From Actinomadura craniellae (GTDB lineage: Bacteria; Actinomycetota; Actinomycetes; Streptosporangiales; Streptosporangiaceae), in the NCBI RefSeq assembly GCF_003289645.1, contig NZ_QLYX01000017.1, positions 62,001 to 126,000 of the forward strand: DNA of 64,000 bases. The letters are read 5' to 3'. The notes beneath the pieces are model-generated. The model was not told the origin of the DNA. It did no database searches and saw only the letters and a program-made list of their open reading frames with translations. This document shows, in pieces, positions 1 to 9,453 of the stretch. Position 1 is the first letter of the stretch. The number at the start of each line of letters is the position of its first letter. The translations under genes were made by a program, and so were the position numbers.

Positions 1-1
1 C

Positions 2-1687
2 GTGCACAAGCTGCTGACCGGCCGGCACGACTTCTCCGGGCTGCGCCAGCGCGGCGGGCTCTCGGGCTACCCCAGCCAGGCCGAGTCCGAGCACGACATC
101 ATCGAGAACTCGCACGCCTCCACCGCGCTGTCGTACGCCGACGGCCTGGCCAAGGCGTTCGAGTTGAGCGGCGAGACCGACCGCGCCGTCGTCGCCGTGG
201 TCGGCGACGGGGCGCTGACCGGCGGCATGTGCTGGGAGGCGCTGAACAACATTGCGGCGGCCGACCGCTCGGTGATCATCATCGTCAACGACAACGGCCG
301 TTCGTACTCCCCGACGATCGGCGGGCTGGCCAGCCACCTGGCCGACCTGCGCGTCACCCGCGGCTACGAGCGCGCACTCGACCTGATCAAGAAGACCGTC
401 CCCCGGACCCCGGTGGTGGGTCCGGTCGCCTACGAGACCCTGCACGGGTTCAAGAAGGGCATCAAGGACATCCTCCAGCCGCAGGCCATGTTCGAGGACC
501 TGGGCCTGAAGTACGTCGGCACCATCGACGGCCACGACACCGAGGCCGTCGAGCACGCCCTGCGCAAGGCCCGCGACTTCGGCGGCCCGGTGATCGTGCA
601 CTGCATCACCTCCAAGGGCCACGGCTACGAGCCCGCCGAGAACGACGAGGAAGACTGCATGCACGGCGGCGGGGCGTTCGACCCCGCCACCGGGAAGCAG
701 CTGCCCAAGGGCGGCGGCCCCTCGTGGACCAAGGTCTTCAGCCAGGAGATGGTGGAACTCGGCGCCGAGCGGCCCGACGTGGTCGGCATCACCGCGGCCA
801 TGCTCTACCCGGTGGGGCTGGCCCCCTTCGCCGAGGCCTACCCCGACCGCATCTACGACGTCGGCATCGCCGAGCAGCACGCGGTGACCTCCGCCGCCGG
901 GCTCGCCCTGGGCGGCGCGCACCCGGTGGTCGCGATCTACGCGACCTTCCTCAACCGCGCCTTCGACCAGGTGCTGATGGACGTCGCGCTGCACCGGCTG
1001 CCGGTCACGCTGGTCCTGGACCGTGCCGGGGTGACCGGTGACGACGGGGCCAGCCACAACGGCATGTGGGACCTGTCGATCCTGCAACTGGTACCCGGCA
1101 TGCAGATCGCGGTGCCCCGCGACGGCACCCGGCTGCGCGAGCTGCTGCGCGAGTGCGTCGCGGTCTCCGACGGGCCGACGGCGCTGCGCTTCCCCAAAGG
1201 CCCGGCCATCGAGGACGTCGAGGCCATCGACCAGATCGGCGGCATGGACGTGCTGGCCCGGCACACCGGCGCCAACGGGGCCAGCGTGCTCGTCGTGGCG
1301 GCCGGTTCCATGGCGGCCCCGGCCGTCGAGGTGGCCGACCGGCTGTCGGCCCAGGGCATCGGGGTCACGGTCGTCGACCCCCGCTGGGTCAAGCCGCTGG
1401 ACCCGGCGCTGGTCGAGGCCGCCCGGGAGCACCGGATGGTCGCCGTGGTCGAGGACAACGGCCGGGTGGGCGCGGTCGGCGACGCGGTGGCCCGGCTGCT
1501 GCGCGACGCCGAGGTCGACACCCCGGTGCGGACCTTCGGCATCCCGCAGGAGTTCCCCGACCACGCCAAGCGCGCCGAGTTGCTGGTCGACTTCGGGCTC
1601 ACCCCGCAGTACCTGGCCCGCGACATCACCGAGGCGATCGCCCGGGTCACCCATGCCGAGCCGGTCACGGTGCAGACCTCGGACTGA
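2..1687 (+). CDS. dxs: 1-deoxy-D-xylulose-5-phosphate synthase, 5'-truncated by the window edge
   Basis: Condenses pyruvate with glyceraldehyde 3-phosphate to DXP, the first step of the cytoplasmic MEP isoprenoid pathway, with thiamine diphosphate. Visible marks are the ThDP motif [16 protein letters not shown] (about residue 68), [13 protein letters not shown], the catalytic-Glu segment [13 protein letters not shown], and [15 protein letters not shown] of the transketolase pyrimidine domain, followed by a C-terminal transketolase domain. The family is about 620-650 residues; 561 are present. The first visible codon falls in the conserved YVHK-TGR region, so about 80 N-terminal residues lie outside and the GTG at position 2 is not the start. 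The stop directly abuts the stop of the convergent next gene. Confidence 0.96.
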   Translation: MHKLLTGRHDFSGLRQRGGLSGYPSQAESEHDIIENSHASTALSYADGLAKAFELSGETDRAVVAVVGDGALTGGMCWEALNNIAAADRSVIIIVNDNGRSYSPTIGGLASHLADLRVTRGYERALDLIKKTVPRTPVVGPVAYETLHGFKKGIKDILQPQAMFEDLGLKYVGTIDGHDTEAVEHALRKARDFGGPVIVHCITSKGHGYEPAENDEEDCMHGGGAFDPATGKQLPKGGGPSWTKVFSQEMVELGAERPDVVGITAAMLYPVGLAPFAEAYPDRIYDVGIAEQHAVTSAAGLALGGAHPVVAIYATFLNRAFDQVLMDVALHRLPVTLVLDRAGVTGDDGASHNGMWDLSILQLVPGMQIAVPRDGTRLRELLRECVAVSDGPTALRFPKGPAIEDVEAIDQIGGMDVLARHTGANGASVLVVAAGSMAAPAVEVADRLSAQGIGVTVVDPRWVKPLDPALVEAAREHRMVAVVEDNGRVGAVGDAVARLLRDAEVDTPVRTFGIPQEFPDHAKRAELLVDFGLTPQYLARDITEAIARVTHAEPVTVQTSD

Positions 1688-2047
1688 TCAGTTGACCTCC
1701 TGAGCGGAGATCAACCTCCAGTAGTGCGTGATGACGGGGGCGGGGCCGCCGATGTCGCGGCCGACGTAGGTCCATCGGCCCGACAGCCGCCACGACCGCC
1801 CCGCCCCGTCCCGCACGTACACCTGGAGCGGGAAGGCGGCGTCATGCGCCCGGCCCGGGCCGCCGCCGTCCTGCACCGTCGGGCCGCCCTCGCACCGGAT
1901 GCCCAGCACCCTGGTCCCGGTGTCCTGGCGGCGCAGTCCGAGCGTCAGGTCGCGCACGAGCATGCCGACGTAGTCGGGCCCCAGCCAGCGCAGCCCGGGC
2001 AGCACGTCCAGGGGCGGAAATCCGTACACCTGAGGACCATCGGTCAC
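1688..2047 (-). CDS. Conserved hypothetical protein, 119 aa
   Basis: I do not recognise this family. The protein has no signal peptide or membrane segment; it is a mixed polar/beta-rich sequence with aromatic motifs such as RSWRLSGRWTYVGRD near the C terminus. The start is GTG, supported by a TAACGT hexamer exactly 6 nt upstream, which suggests a leaderless mRNA. It is convergent with dxs with no spacer between the two stops, and divergent from nothing close by: the next gene on the same strand upstream is the ferredoxin reductase, about 70 bp away. Coding nature is inferred from codon bias and the promoter; function is unknown. Confidence 0.65.
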   Translation of the reverse strand: MTDGPQVYGFPPLDVLPGLRWLGPDYVGMLVRDLTLGLRRQDTGTRVLGIRCEGGPTVQDGGGPGRAHDAAFPLQVYVRDGAGRSWRLSGRWTYVGRDIGGPAPVITHYWRLISAQEVN

Positions 2048-2053
2048 AAGCGC

Positions 2054-2059
2054 ACGTTA
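2054..2059 (-). promoter_or_regulatory. -10 element of a probable leaderless promoter
   Basis: TAACGT on the minus strand, 6 nt before the GTG of the 119-aa gene. This is the spacing expected when transcription starts at the start codon. Confidence 0.5.
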
Positions 2060-2117
2060 GCGCCACGATGTCCACTACGTCACGTGCTGTGGCCCTATGA
2101 CCTCAGCCGTGGGTGTG

Positions 2118-3479
2118 CTATTGCGGGTGGCAGGCCGCCCGCATGGCCGCCCAGTGGCCGAGCTTGACCCGCTCGCCCCGCTGGAGCGAGCGGGCCAGCT
2201 CGATCTCGGCGGTGTCGAGGTTGAGCCAGTGGGCGTAGGTGACGATCGGGCCGCGGCCCTCAAGGAGCTCCTCGATCCGGCGGGCGGGCCGGGGTCGGCC
2301 CGCGCCGGTGGCCTCGACGTCGGCGAGCAGTGCCGTGACGGTTTCGGCGGCGTCGGACTTGTTGGTGCCGACGACCCCGGTCGGGCCGCGCTTGATCCAT
2401 CCGGCCACGTACTCGCGCGGCACCGGCGTGCCCGCGGCGTCGAGCACCCGCCCGGCCGCGTTCGGTACCACGGAGGCGCGCTCGTCGAACGGCACCCCGG
2501 TGAGCGGGACGCTCCGGTAGCCGACCGAGCGGAGCACCAGCCCCACCGGCAGGGTCTCGTACGTGCCGGTGCCGGTGACCCGGCCGTTTTCGTCGAGCGC
2601 GGTCCGCTCCAGCCGCAGCCCGGCCACCCGGTCGGTGCCCTCGATCTCCACCGGCGCCCGCCAGAACCGGACGTCGATCCGGCGCGGCCGGTCGCCCGTC
2701 GGCGGTTCGGTCCAGCCGCGCAGCACCTTGAGGTTGCCGCGCACCAGCCGGTCGGTCTCGGCCAGTTCCGCGTCGGCGGGGGAGAGTTCCAGGTCCCCGG
2801 GGCTGACGTGGATCTCGGCGCCGGGCAGCACGCCCAGCTCGCGAGCTTCCTTGGTGGTGAACTTGGCCTGGGCCGGGCCGCGCCGTCCGACCAGGTGGAT
2901 CCGGCGGACCTTGCTGCCCGCCAGCGCGTCGATCACGTGCTCGGGGATGTCGGTGTCGCGCAGTTCGTCGGCGGTCTTGGCCAGGATCCGCACCACGTCG
3001 ACGGCGACGTTGCCGACGCCGATCACCGCGACCTCCTCGGCGGACAGGTCGAACGCGTGGTCGGCGGCGTCGGGGTGCCCGCAGTACCAGTTCACGAAGT
3101 CGGTGGCCGCGACGCTGCCGGGCAGGTCCTCACCGGGCACGCCGAGCCGCCGGTCGACCATCGCGCCGGTGCTGTAGATCACCGCGTCGTAGCAGTCGAG
3201 CAACTCCTCGCGGGTGATGTCGTCGCCCAGCTCCACGCAGCCCAGGAACCGCACCGAGGGGTGTTCCAGCACCTGCTGCAGGTAGCGCGCGATGGACTTG
3301 ATCGACTTGTGGTCCGGCGCCACGCCGTAGCGGACCAGGCCGTATGGGGTGGGGAGGCGGTCGATGACATCGACCTCCACCGTCCCGCCGGCCTGCTTGA
3401 CCAGCGCCTCGGCCGCGTACAACCCGGCAGGACCGGAACCGACCACCGCGACGCGTACAGGATCTGCCATGCGGGCCAT
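2118..3479 (-). CDS. fprA: Ferredoxin/flavodoxin-NADP+ reductase, adrenodoxin-reductase type
   Basis: FAD- and NADP-dependent oxidoreductase that passes electrons between NADPH and ferredoxin in the cytoplasm. Residues about 9-25 hold the FAD dinucleotide motif VAVVGSGPAGLYAAEAL; the NADP-binding fold begins at AVIGVGNVAVDVVRILA; the C-terminal family motif KRGPTGVVGTNKSDAAETV is intact. At 453 aa it matches M. tuberculosis FprA (about 456 aa). An alternative ATG lies three codons inside the proposed start. Its natural partner could be the ferredoxin-type sulfite reductase at 28172-29836, but that link is inference. It follows the amino acid permease on the same strand after 39 bp. Confidence 0.92.
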   Translation of the reverse strand: MARMADPVRVAVVGSGPAGLYAAEALVKQAGGTVEVDVIDRLPTPYGLVRYGVAPDHKSIKSIARYLQQVLEHPSVRFLGCVELGDDITREELLDCYDAVIYSTGAMVDRRLGVPGEDLPGSVAATDFVNWYCGHPDAADHAFDLSAEEVAVIGVGNVAVDVVRILAKTADELRDTDIPEHVIDALAGSKVRRIHLVGRRGPAQAKFTTKEARELGVLPGAEIHVSPGDLELSPADAELAETDRLVRGNLKVLRGWTEPPTGDRPRRIDVRFWRAPVEIEGTDRVAGLRLERTALDENGRVTGTGTYETLPVGLVLRSVGYRSVPLTGVPFDERASVVPNAAGRVLDAAGTPVPREYVAGWIKRGPTGVVGTNKSDAAETVTALLADVEATGAGRPRPARRIEELLEGRGPIVTYAHWLNLDTAEIELARSLQRGERVKLGHWAAMRAACHPQ

Positions 3480-3518
3480 TCTGCCTATCCGATGGGGAAA
3501 TGAGTACCGTGGGGTTGA

Positions 3519-5027
3519 TCACCGTAACTCGGGTGAATTATCACTTTGCTTCAAATCTACGGCGTGCAGCGCAAGCCGGCTGTGCCGGTACCCGTACAGC
3601 CCATAGAGCACCACCCCGACCAGCAGCCAGGCCAGGAAGCGCAGCCAGGTCTCGACCGGCAGGTTCACCATGACGAACAGGCAGCTCAGTACCGCCAGTG
3701 CGGGGACCAGGGGCACCAGCGGGGTGCGGAAGGCCCGGGGCAGGTCCGGCCGGGTGCGCCGCAGGACCACGACGCTCACCGCCACCACCACGAAGGCGAA
3801 CAGCGTGCCGATGTTGACCAGCTCCGCCAGTTCGGCCAGCGGGATGAACCCGGCCAGCACCGCCACCACCGCCCCCATGATCAGGGTGACCCGGTAGGGA
3901 GTGCCGAACCGCGGGTGGACGGCCGACAGCCCCCGGGGCAGCAGCCCGTCCCGGCTCATCGCGAAGAACACCCGGGTCTGGCCCAGCAGCATGATCAGCA
4001 CCACCGTGGTGAGCCCCGCGATGGCCCCGACGCTGACGATCGTGGCGAATCCGGGCCGCCCGACCCCCCGGAACGCGTCCGCCAGCGGGGCGCTCGCGCT
4101 GAGCTGCGTGTACGGCTGCATGCCCACCACGACCAGCGCCACCGCCACGTACAGGACGGTGCAGATCGCCAGCGAGCCGAGGATGCCGATCGGCAGGTCG
4201 CGCTGCGGCCGGCGGGACTCCTCGGCCGCGGTCGCCACGATGTCGAAGCCGATGTAGGCGAAGAAGACGATCGCCAGCGCGGCGAAGACCCCCAGCCAGC
4301 CGTAGTTCACCGGGGCGGCCCCGAACAGCACCTGCATCAGCGGGGCCCGCACGCCCTCGACCTCAGCGGTGGACTGCGCTGGCGGGATGAACGGCCGGTA
4401 GTTGGCGCCCTTGACGTAGAACAGGCCGGCCACGATCACCAGGAGGATGACCGCGAGCTTCACCGTCACGATGATCGCGTTGAACCGTGAGGACATTTTG
4501 ACCCCGAAGATCAGCAGCGCGGTCACCACCAGCACGACGAAGACGGCCGGCAGGTTGATGACCCCGCCGTCCGACCCGGGCGAACCCCCGATCGCGGTGG
4601 GCAGCGTGAGGCCCATGCTGTCCAGCAGGGAGGCGGCGTACCCCGACCAGCCGACCGCCACCACCGCCGCGCCGAGCGCCAGTTCGAGGATGAGGTCCCA
4701 GCCGATGATCCAGGCGGGGAACTCGCCCAGCGTCGCGTAGGAGAAGGTGTAGGCCGAACCCGCCACCGGGACCGTCGAGGCGAACTCCGCGTAGCACAGG
4801 GCGGCCAGTCCGCACACGATCCCGGCCAGCACGAAGGAGATCGCCACCGCCGGCCCGGCCTTGTCCCTGGCCACCACCCCGGTGAGCACGAAGATCCCGG
4901 TACCGATGATCACGCCCACGCCGAGCACGGTCAGGTCCAGCGCGGTCAGATCTCGGCGCAGCCGGTGGTCGGGATCCTCGGTGTCCCGGATCGAGTGTTC
5001 GACCGGTTTGGTACGGAACAGCGGCAC
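3519..5027 (-). CDS. APC-family amino acid permease, cationic amino acid transporter type
   Basis: Integral membrane transporter of the amino acid-polyamine-organocation superfamily. The N terminus carries the typical LTVLGVGVIIGTGIFVLTG consensus of TM1 (about residues 32-50), followed by a dozen hydrophobic segments, with ASTVPVAGSAYTFSY in TM3 and IGFDIVATAAEESRRPQRDLP, the CAT-type signature, in the middle. At 502 aa it has the usual family length. The ATG has a strong GGAGGG Shine-Dalgarno sequence. The substrate cannot be read from sequence; basic amino acids are the usual guess for this branch. Confidence 0.9.
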   Translation of the reverse strand: MPLFRTKPVEHSIRDTEDPDHRLRRDLTALDLTVLGVGVIIGTGIFVLTGVVARDKAGPAVAISFVLAGIVCGLAALCYAEFASTVPVAGSAYTFSYATLGEFPAWIIGWDLILELALGAAVVAVGWSGYAASLLDSMGLTLPTAIGGSPGSDGGVINLPAVFVVLVVTALLIFGVKMSSRFNAIIVTVKLAVILLVIVAGLFYVKGANYRPFIPPAQSTAEVEGVRAPLMQVLFGAAPVNYGWLGVFAALAIVFFAYIGFDIVATAAEESRRPQRDLPIGILGSLAICTVLYVAVALVVVGMQPYTQLSASAPLADAFRGVGRPGFATIVSVGAIAGLTTVVLIMLLGQTRVFFAMSRDGLLPRGLSAVHPRFGTPYRVTLIMGAVVAVLAGFIPLAELAELVNIGTLFAFVVVAVSVVVLRRTRPDLPRAFRTPLVPLVPALAVLSCLFVMVNLPVETWLRFLAWLLVGVVLYGLYGYRHSRLALHAVDLKQSDNSPELR

Positions 5028-5100
5028 GGTGCCCTCCAGTCCGGAGGCGAAGCTCTCCGTACGCAGTGGTCACCCGTAGTGATCGATCGAAACCCGCAGC

Positions 5101-6369
5101 TCAGACATCGCCTTTGGTCTCCACCCGCAGCAGCGCCCTGGCCAGCGGCACCGCGACCAGCTCGACCTGCCACTCGCGGGCGCCCAGCAGGGCCAGCGTG
5201 GTCGCCACACGTTCGGCGTCGACCGGCTCCGGCGGCGACCAGGCCAGCCGCCGGATCAGGTCGGGCTGCACCAGGTTCTCGCTCGGCATGGTGTGCTCGT
5301 CGGCCAGCGCGGCCACCACGCCGCGGGCGGCGGTGAGCCGCCGCGCCGCCTCGGGGTCGCGCTCGGCCCAGCGGTGCGCGGGCGGCGGGCCGTCCCCGGG
5401 CAGGCTCGACTCGGGCAGCTCGCGCTCGGTCAGCCCACGCGCCCGGTTCACCGCGCGCAGCCACACCGACAGGTACCGGCGGGCGCCCCGGCCGCGCATC
5501 GTGGACAGCTCCTGCAGCTCGGCGGGGGACTTGGGCTGGTTCAGCGCCAGCTCGACGATGGCGGTGTCCTGGAGCACCCGGCCGGGGGACAGGTCACGCT
5601 CGACGGCGATCCGGTCGCGGGCCTCCCAGACCTCGCGCACCACGGCGAGCCCGCGCCGGTTGCGCACCCGGTGAATCCCGGACGTGCGGCGCCACGGGTC
5701 GGGCCGCGGCGGCTTGGGCGGGGTGGCGAGCACCGCGGCGAACTCCTGCGCCGCCCACTCCAGCTTGCCCGCCGCGGTCAGCTCGGCGTGCAGCGCGTCG
5801 CGCAGCTCCACCAGCAGTTCGACGTCCAGCGCGGCGTAGCGCAGCCACTCGGGGGGCAGCGGCCGGGTCGACCAGTCGGCGGCCGAATGCCCCTTCTCCA
5901 GGGTGAAGCCCAGCACCGTCTCCACCATCGAGCCGAGCCCGACCCGGGGGTGGCCGAGCAGCCGCCCCGCCAGCTCGGTGTCGAAGATGCGCCGCGGCAC
6001 CAGGCCGAGCTCGGCCAGGCAGGGCAGGTCCTGGCTGGCGGCGTGCAGCACCATTTCGACGTCGTCGAGCGCGGCGGCCAGCCCGGACAGGTCGGGGCAG
6101 CCGATCGGGTCGATCAGCGCGGTGCCGGCGCCGGCCCGGCGCAACTGCACCAGGTAGGCGCGCTGTCCGTAGCGGTAGCCGGAGGCGCGCTCGGCGTCCA
6201 CGGCGACGGGGCCGTCGCCCGCGGCGAAGGCCGCGATGACGCGTTCCAATCCGTCGGCGGACGCGACCACCGGCGGGACGCCCTCGCGCGGTTCGAGCAG
6301 CGGCGTGGGCCGGGGCTCCTCCTCGGCGGGGACATCACCCCGGGGTTGACTGGTCTCGGACACTCCCAC
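5101..6369 (-). CDS. rnd: Ribonuclease D family 3'-5' exonuclease with HRDC domain
   Basis: Cytoplasmic DEDDy-type 3'-5' exonuclease predicted to trim structured RNA. Exo motifs are visible: D58 and E60 in VAVDAERA (Exo I), D114 in HAASQDLPCLAE (Exo II) and Y178 with D182 in LRYAALDVE (Exo III). One or two HRDC-like nucleic-acid-binding helical regions follow from about residue 230. At 422 aa it is typical of actinobacterial proteins (M. tuberculosis Rv2681). The GTG start is supported by TACGGT 6 nt upstream. It lies 18 bp downstream of the DUF3000 gene, a conserved pairing in actinobacteria. Confidence 0.93.
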   Translation of the reverse strand: MGVSETSQPRGDVPAEEEPRPTPLLEPREGVPPVVASADGLERVIAAFAAGDGPVAVDAERASGYRYGQRAYLVQLRRAGAGTALIDPIGCPDLSGLAAALDDVEMVLHAASQDLPCLAELGLVPRRIFDTELAGRLLGHPRVGLGSMVETVLGFTLEKGHSAADWSTRPLPPEWLRYAALDVELLVELRDALHAELTAAGKLEWAAQEFAAVLATPPKPPRPDPWRRTSGIHRVRNRRGLAVVREVWEARDRIAVERDLSPGRVLQDTAIVELALNQPKSPAELQELSTMRGRGARRYLSVWLRAVNRARGLTERELPESSLPGDGPPPAHRWAERDPEAARRLTAARGVVAALADEHTMPSENLVQPDLIRRLAWSPPEPVDAERVATTLALLGAREWQVELVAVPLARALLRVETKGDV

Positions 6370-6375
6370 GCGCCT

Positions 6376-6381
6376 ACCGTA
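6376..6381 (-). promoter_or_regulatory. -10 element of a probable leaderless promoter for rnd
   Basis: TACGGT on the minus strand, 6 nt before the GTG of rnd. It lies just past the DUF3000 stop, so rnd may have its own leaderless transcript as well as read-through. Confidence 0.45.
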
Positions 6382-6387
6382 CGCCGT

Positions 6388-6951
6388 TCAATCGCCTGTT
6401 CGACCCGTCAACCCCGGCAGAGCGGTCACACCGGACGGGGGGAGTCCCGCCGCCATGCACATCACCTCGCACCAGGCGGTGACGTGACCCGACAGATCCT
6501 CACCGGTGGGCGACCAGGACGCGCGCAGTTCCAGCTCGGTAGTGGACGGGTCGTCGGCCTTGTCGCCGAAACTCTCCGAGACGGCCCGGGTGATCGTGCC
6601 GGACACCTTGGCGTACCCGGCGGCCTCCAGCGCCTCCAGCAGCCAGCTCCAGGCGACCGAACCGATCAGCTCGTCGGCGGCGATCTCGGGTTCCAGGTCG
6701 GCCCGGATATAGGCGACGACCCGGAACTCGCCGGCCCAGTCGCCGCGGCCCTCCGGGTCGTACAGGATGATCAGGCGACCCATGGCGATCTCGTGGTCGT
6801 CGCGGTAGACCGACCCCGAGATCGCCGCCGAGTAGGGCGCCAGCCGCTGCGGCGCGGGCATGTCCTCGAGTTCGAGCTCGGGTCGGCCCGGGTCGCCCTC
6901 GACCGCGCTGCGCAACGTGTCCAGCGCGTGCTGGAACGGGGCAGGTGTCAT
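6388..6951 (-). CDS. DUF3000 family protein
   Basis: A 187-aa soluble protein of the actinobacterial DUF3000 family, function unknown (homologue of M. tuberculosis Rv2680). The conserved body runs from MTPAPFQHALDTLRSA to the C-terminal GHVTAWCEVMCMAAGLPPSG segment. The reading frame is open for another 97 codons upstream, but the ATG at 6951 is chosen because family members begin here and because TACGCT lies exactly 6 nt upstream. It is divergent from hemE and sits 18 bp before rnd, with which it is probably co-expressed. Confidence 0.88.
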   Translation of the reverse strand: MTPAPFQHALDTLRSAVEGDPGRPELELEDMPAPQRLAPYSAAISGSVYRDDHEIAMGRLIILYDPEGRGDWAGEFRVVAYIRADLEPEIAADELIGSVAWSWLLEALEAAGYAKVSGTITRAVSESFGDKADDPSTTELELRASWSPTGEDLSGHVTAWCEVMCMAAGLPPSGVTALPGLTGRTGD

Positions 6952-6957
6952 GTCCCG

Positions 6958-6963
6958 AGCGTA
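6958..6963 (-). promoter_or_regulatory. -10 element of a probable leaderless promoter for the DUF3000-rnd pair
   Basis: TACGCT on the minus strand, 6 nt before the ATG. The remaining 286 bp up to hemE hold no gene that I can support and should carry the hemE promoter on the other strand. Confidence 0.5.
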
Positions 6964-7249
6964 GGTCGCCGGATCGGCCGGTCCGGTGGCCGCCACGCCG
7001 GGCGGGCCGTCGGAGGAGCCCGTGGAGGGGCTCGCGGGTATGCGGGGAGTACGGGTTGGCACTGCGTGATCTCGGTTCGGCTCGATGCGGGGGTGGAGCC
7101 AGAGGCGGGGTTCGCCCCGTGGTGGGAAGATCACCGTGACACGAGGTCGCCACGGAATGGGGGACTTCGCGCGGCGTGTCCGGAAGTTCCTTGTCCCCAG
7201 TGCGCAACCCGGCGGAGGGTTCGCGGCGGCCTGTGGGAGCATTCGCTAC

Positions 7250-8308
7250 GTGGCTGACGACGTTGCGGGGACCGGCATCCCCGGTGAAGAGTCCGTGTTC
7301 CTGAACGCCTGCCGCCGGCGGCCGGTTCCCCACACCCCGGTCTGGTTCATGCGTCAGGCGGGCCGTTCACTGCCGGAGTACCTGCGGATCCGCGAGGGCG
7401 TCCCGATGCTGGAGGCGTGCGCCCGGCCCGACATGGTCGTCGAGATCACGATGCAGCCGGTGCGCCGGTACTCGGTCGACGCGGCCATTTTCTTCAGCGA
7501 CATCGTGGTCCCGCTCCGGGCGGTCGGGATCGACCTCGACATCAAGCCGGGCGTGGGCCCGGTGATCGCCGACCCGATCCGCGACCTCGCCGCGATCGAG
7601 CGGCTGCGCCCGCTGACCCCCGACGACGTGCCCTTCACCACCGAGGCGATCCACGGGCTGCTCGGCGAGCTGGGCCCGATTCCGCTGATCGGTTTCGCCG
7701 GCGGGCCGTTCACGCTGGCGTCCTACCTGATCGAAGGCGGTCCCTCCAAGAACCACGACCGCACCAAGGCGATGATGTACGGCGCGCCCGAGCTGTGGGC
7801 GGCGCTGATGGAGCGGCTGACCGACATCACGATCGAGTACCTGAAGGTGCAGATCGCCGCTGGGGCGCGCGCCATCCAGCTGTTCGACTCGTGGGTGGGT
7901 GCGGTCGGCCCGCAGGACTACCGGGAGAGCGTGTTCCCCTACAGCAGCCGTATCTTCGCCGCGCTCGCCGACACCGGGGTACCGCGCATCCACTTCGGCG
8001 TCGGCACCGGCGAACTGCTCGGCCTGATGGGCGAGGTGGGCGCCGACGTGGTCGGGGTCGACTGGCGGGTGCCGCTGGACGAGGCCGTGCACCGGGTGGA
8101 GTTCGGCAAGGCGCTCCAGGGCAACCTCGACCCGGCGCTGCTGTTCGCGCCGTGGGAGGTTGTCGAGCGCCGGGCCCGCGACGTGCTGACGAAGGGCCGC
8201 ACCGCCGAGGGGCACATCTTCAACCTGGGGCACGGCGTGCTCCCCTCGACCGACCCGGACATGCTCGCCCGCCTCGCGGACCTGGTCCACGAGGCGAGCG
8301 CGCGCTGA
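7250..8308 (+). CDS. hemE: Uroporphyrinogen III decarboxylase
   Basis: Decarboxylates uroporphyrinogen III to coproporphyrinogen III in cytoplasmic heme synthesis. Signatures are VWFMRQAGRSLPEY (residues 31-44) with the catalytic MRQAGR core, FFSDIVVPL, the second signature GFAGGPFTLASY and the C-terminal NLGHGVLPSTDP. The frame is open further upstream, but the GTG at 7250 gives the usual length of 352 aa and has GGGAG 10 nt upstream. It stands with cgoX and chdC, the last steps of the coproporphyrin-dependent pathway, interrupted only by an opposing lipoprotein gene. The stop is 3 bp from the stop of that gene. Confidence 0.96.
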   Translation: MADDVAGTGIPGEESVFLNACRRRPVPHTPVWFMRQAGRSLPEYLRIREGVPMLEACARPDMVVEITMQPVRRYSVDAAIFFSDIVVPLRAVGIDLDIKPGVGPVIADPIRDLAAIERLRPLTPDDVPFTTEAIHGLLGELGPIPLIGFAGGPFTLASYLIEGGPSKNHDRTKAMMYGAPELWAALMERLTDITIEYLKVQIAAGARAIQLFDSWVGAVGPQDYRESVFPYSSRIFAALADTGVPRIHFGVGTGELLGLMGEVGADVVGVDWRVPLDEAVHRVEFGKALQGNLDPALLFAPWEVVERRARDVLTKGRTAEGHIFNLGHGVLPSTDPDMLARLADLVHEASAR

Positions 8309-8311
8309 CCG

Positions 8312-9322
8312 TCAGTTCGGCGGGGCGGGTTCGGCCGGGCCGCCGGCTGCCGGGGGAACGGAAGGCCGTGGTGTGTCGCCGGGCGTCCGGCGCCGGACCA
8401 GCCGGCGCCGCAGCCGCCAGGCGGGCAGCGCGAGCACCGCGGCCAGGACCAGGAACGGCAGCAGCCAGCCGAGTACCGTGGCCAGACCGGTGAGGAAGGC
8501 GACGAGCGCGTTCCAGCCGGAGACGAGGCCGCCGACGAAGCCGTGGCGCTCCTCTTCCTCTTTGGCGCCACCGCTGTCGGGGGCATGCAGGGCCAGCGTC
8601 ACTGTGGCCAGCCGGGTGCGGTGCTGCAGCGACTTCTGCCGGGCCAGCAGCGACTCCAGCTCGGCCTGCCGCCGGGCGATCTCCTGCTCGACGTTGATCA
8701 CCTCGCCGACGGTGTTCGCCCGGTCGAGCAGCTTGCGGAAGGACTTCAGCGTCGCCTCCGCCGAGCGCACCCGGCTGTCGACGTCGGCGACCTCCTCGGT
8801 GACGTCCTCGGCCTCCTGCCGCAGCGACAGCCGGGTGCCGAGCCCGCTGGAGAGCTGGCCGAGCACCGCCTGGTACCGCTCGGCCGGGATCTTGAACGTG
8901 ATGTTCGCGTACGTGGGGGGCCCGCCGTCGGCGGTCGCGCCGCTGCTGCGCTCGGTCTCGACGTAGCCGCCGGCCGCGGTGACGAGCTGCTTGGCGCGGG
9001 CCGCGGCGGGCTCCACCCCGTCCTTCCCTGCGATCCGGACCCGCAGGTCCGCGGTGTAGACGACGGCGCGTCCGGTGGGGTTGTCGGGCAGGTCGGTGGT
9101 GGCCGGCCCGGCGCCTTCGGCGGGCTTGCGATTGTCGGCTCCGCCGCCGCCCAGCTGGCGGCCGCCCTCGGCGGGCGCGGGCGCGGCGGGCGCGGCGTTC
9201 CCGCCCGCGTCTTCGGCGGTGCCGCTGGAGCTCTCGGAGGAGCCGCCGGCGCAGCCGGCCAGCAGCAGGGCGAGCGGCAGCGCGAGCAGGAGGGCTGCGC
9301 GGGCGTTTCGAGCAGTACGCAT
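8312..9322 (-). CDS. DUF4349 domain lipoprotein
   Basis: A 336-aa membrane-anchored lipoprotein. The N terminus is a signal peptide ending in the lipobox LLAGC (Cys about residue 24). A Ser/Gly/Ala-rich linker follows, then a DUF4349 region from about residue 87 (GRAVVYTADLRVRI) with a coiled-coil stretch around EEIARRQAELESLLARQKS. A C-terminal transmembrane helix at about residues 265-300 is followed by an Arg-rich tail. Function unknown. It sits on the opposite strand between hemE and cgoX, breaking the heme cluster. TACCGT lies 9 nt before the ATG. Confidence 0.85.
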   Translation of the reverse strand: MRTARNARAALLLALPLALLLAGCAGGSSESSSGTAEDAGGNAAPAAPAPAEGGRQLGGGGADNRKPAEGAGPATTDLPDNPTGRAVVYTADLRVRIAGKDGVEPAAARAKQLVTAAGGYVETERSSGATADGGPPTYANITFKIPAERYQAVLGQLSSGLGTRLSLRQEAEDVTEEVADVDSRVRSAEATLKSFRKLLDRANTVGEVINVEQEIARRQAELESLLARQKSLQHRTRLATVTLALHAPDSGGAKEEEERHGFVGGLVSGWNALVAFLTGLATVLGWLLPFLVLAAVLALPAWRLRRRLVRRRTPGDTPRPSVPPAAGGPAEPAPPN

Positions 9323-9453
9323 GGCCGTTGGACGGTAGGCGGCTTATTGGCGTTCTGCTCATGCGGTCGCAAACCGGTCACGATGCCGCCGCGCCCCGGT
9401 TACGGCACCACCCCGGATCGCGGTACCGCCGCGGGTCTGGGATCGTGGAGGGC

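Noticed and set aside
2-120. Apparent GTG start of dxs at position 2
   Set aside because: It falls inside the conserved N-terminal third of the family; the true start is outside the window.
2097-3503. Long open frame on the plus strand opposite the ferredoxin reductase
   Set aside because: Composition is Gly/Arg/Ala/Val/Asp-biased shadow sequence of a GC-rich gene; the minus strand encodes a complete reductase with all family motifs.
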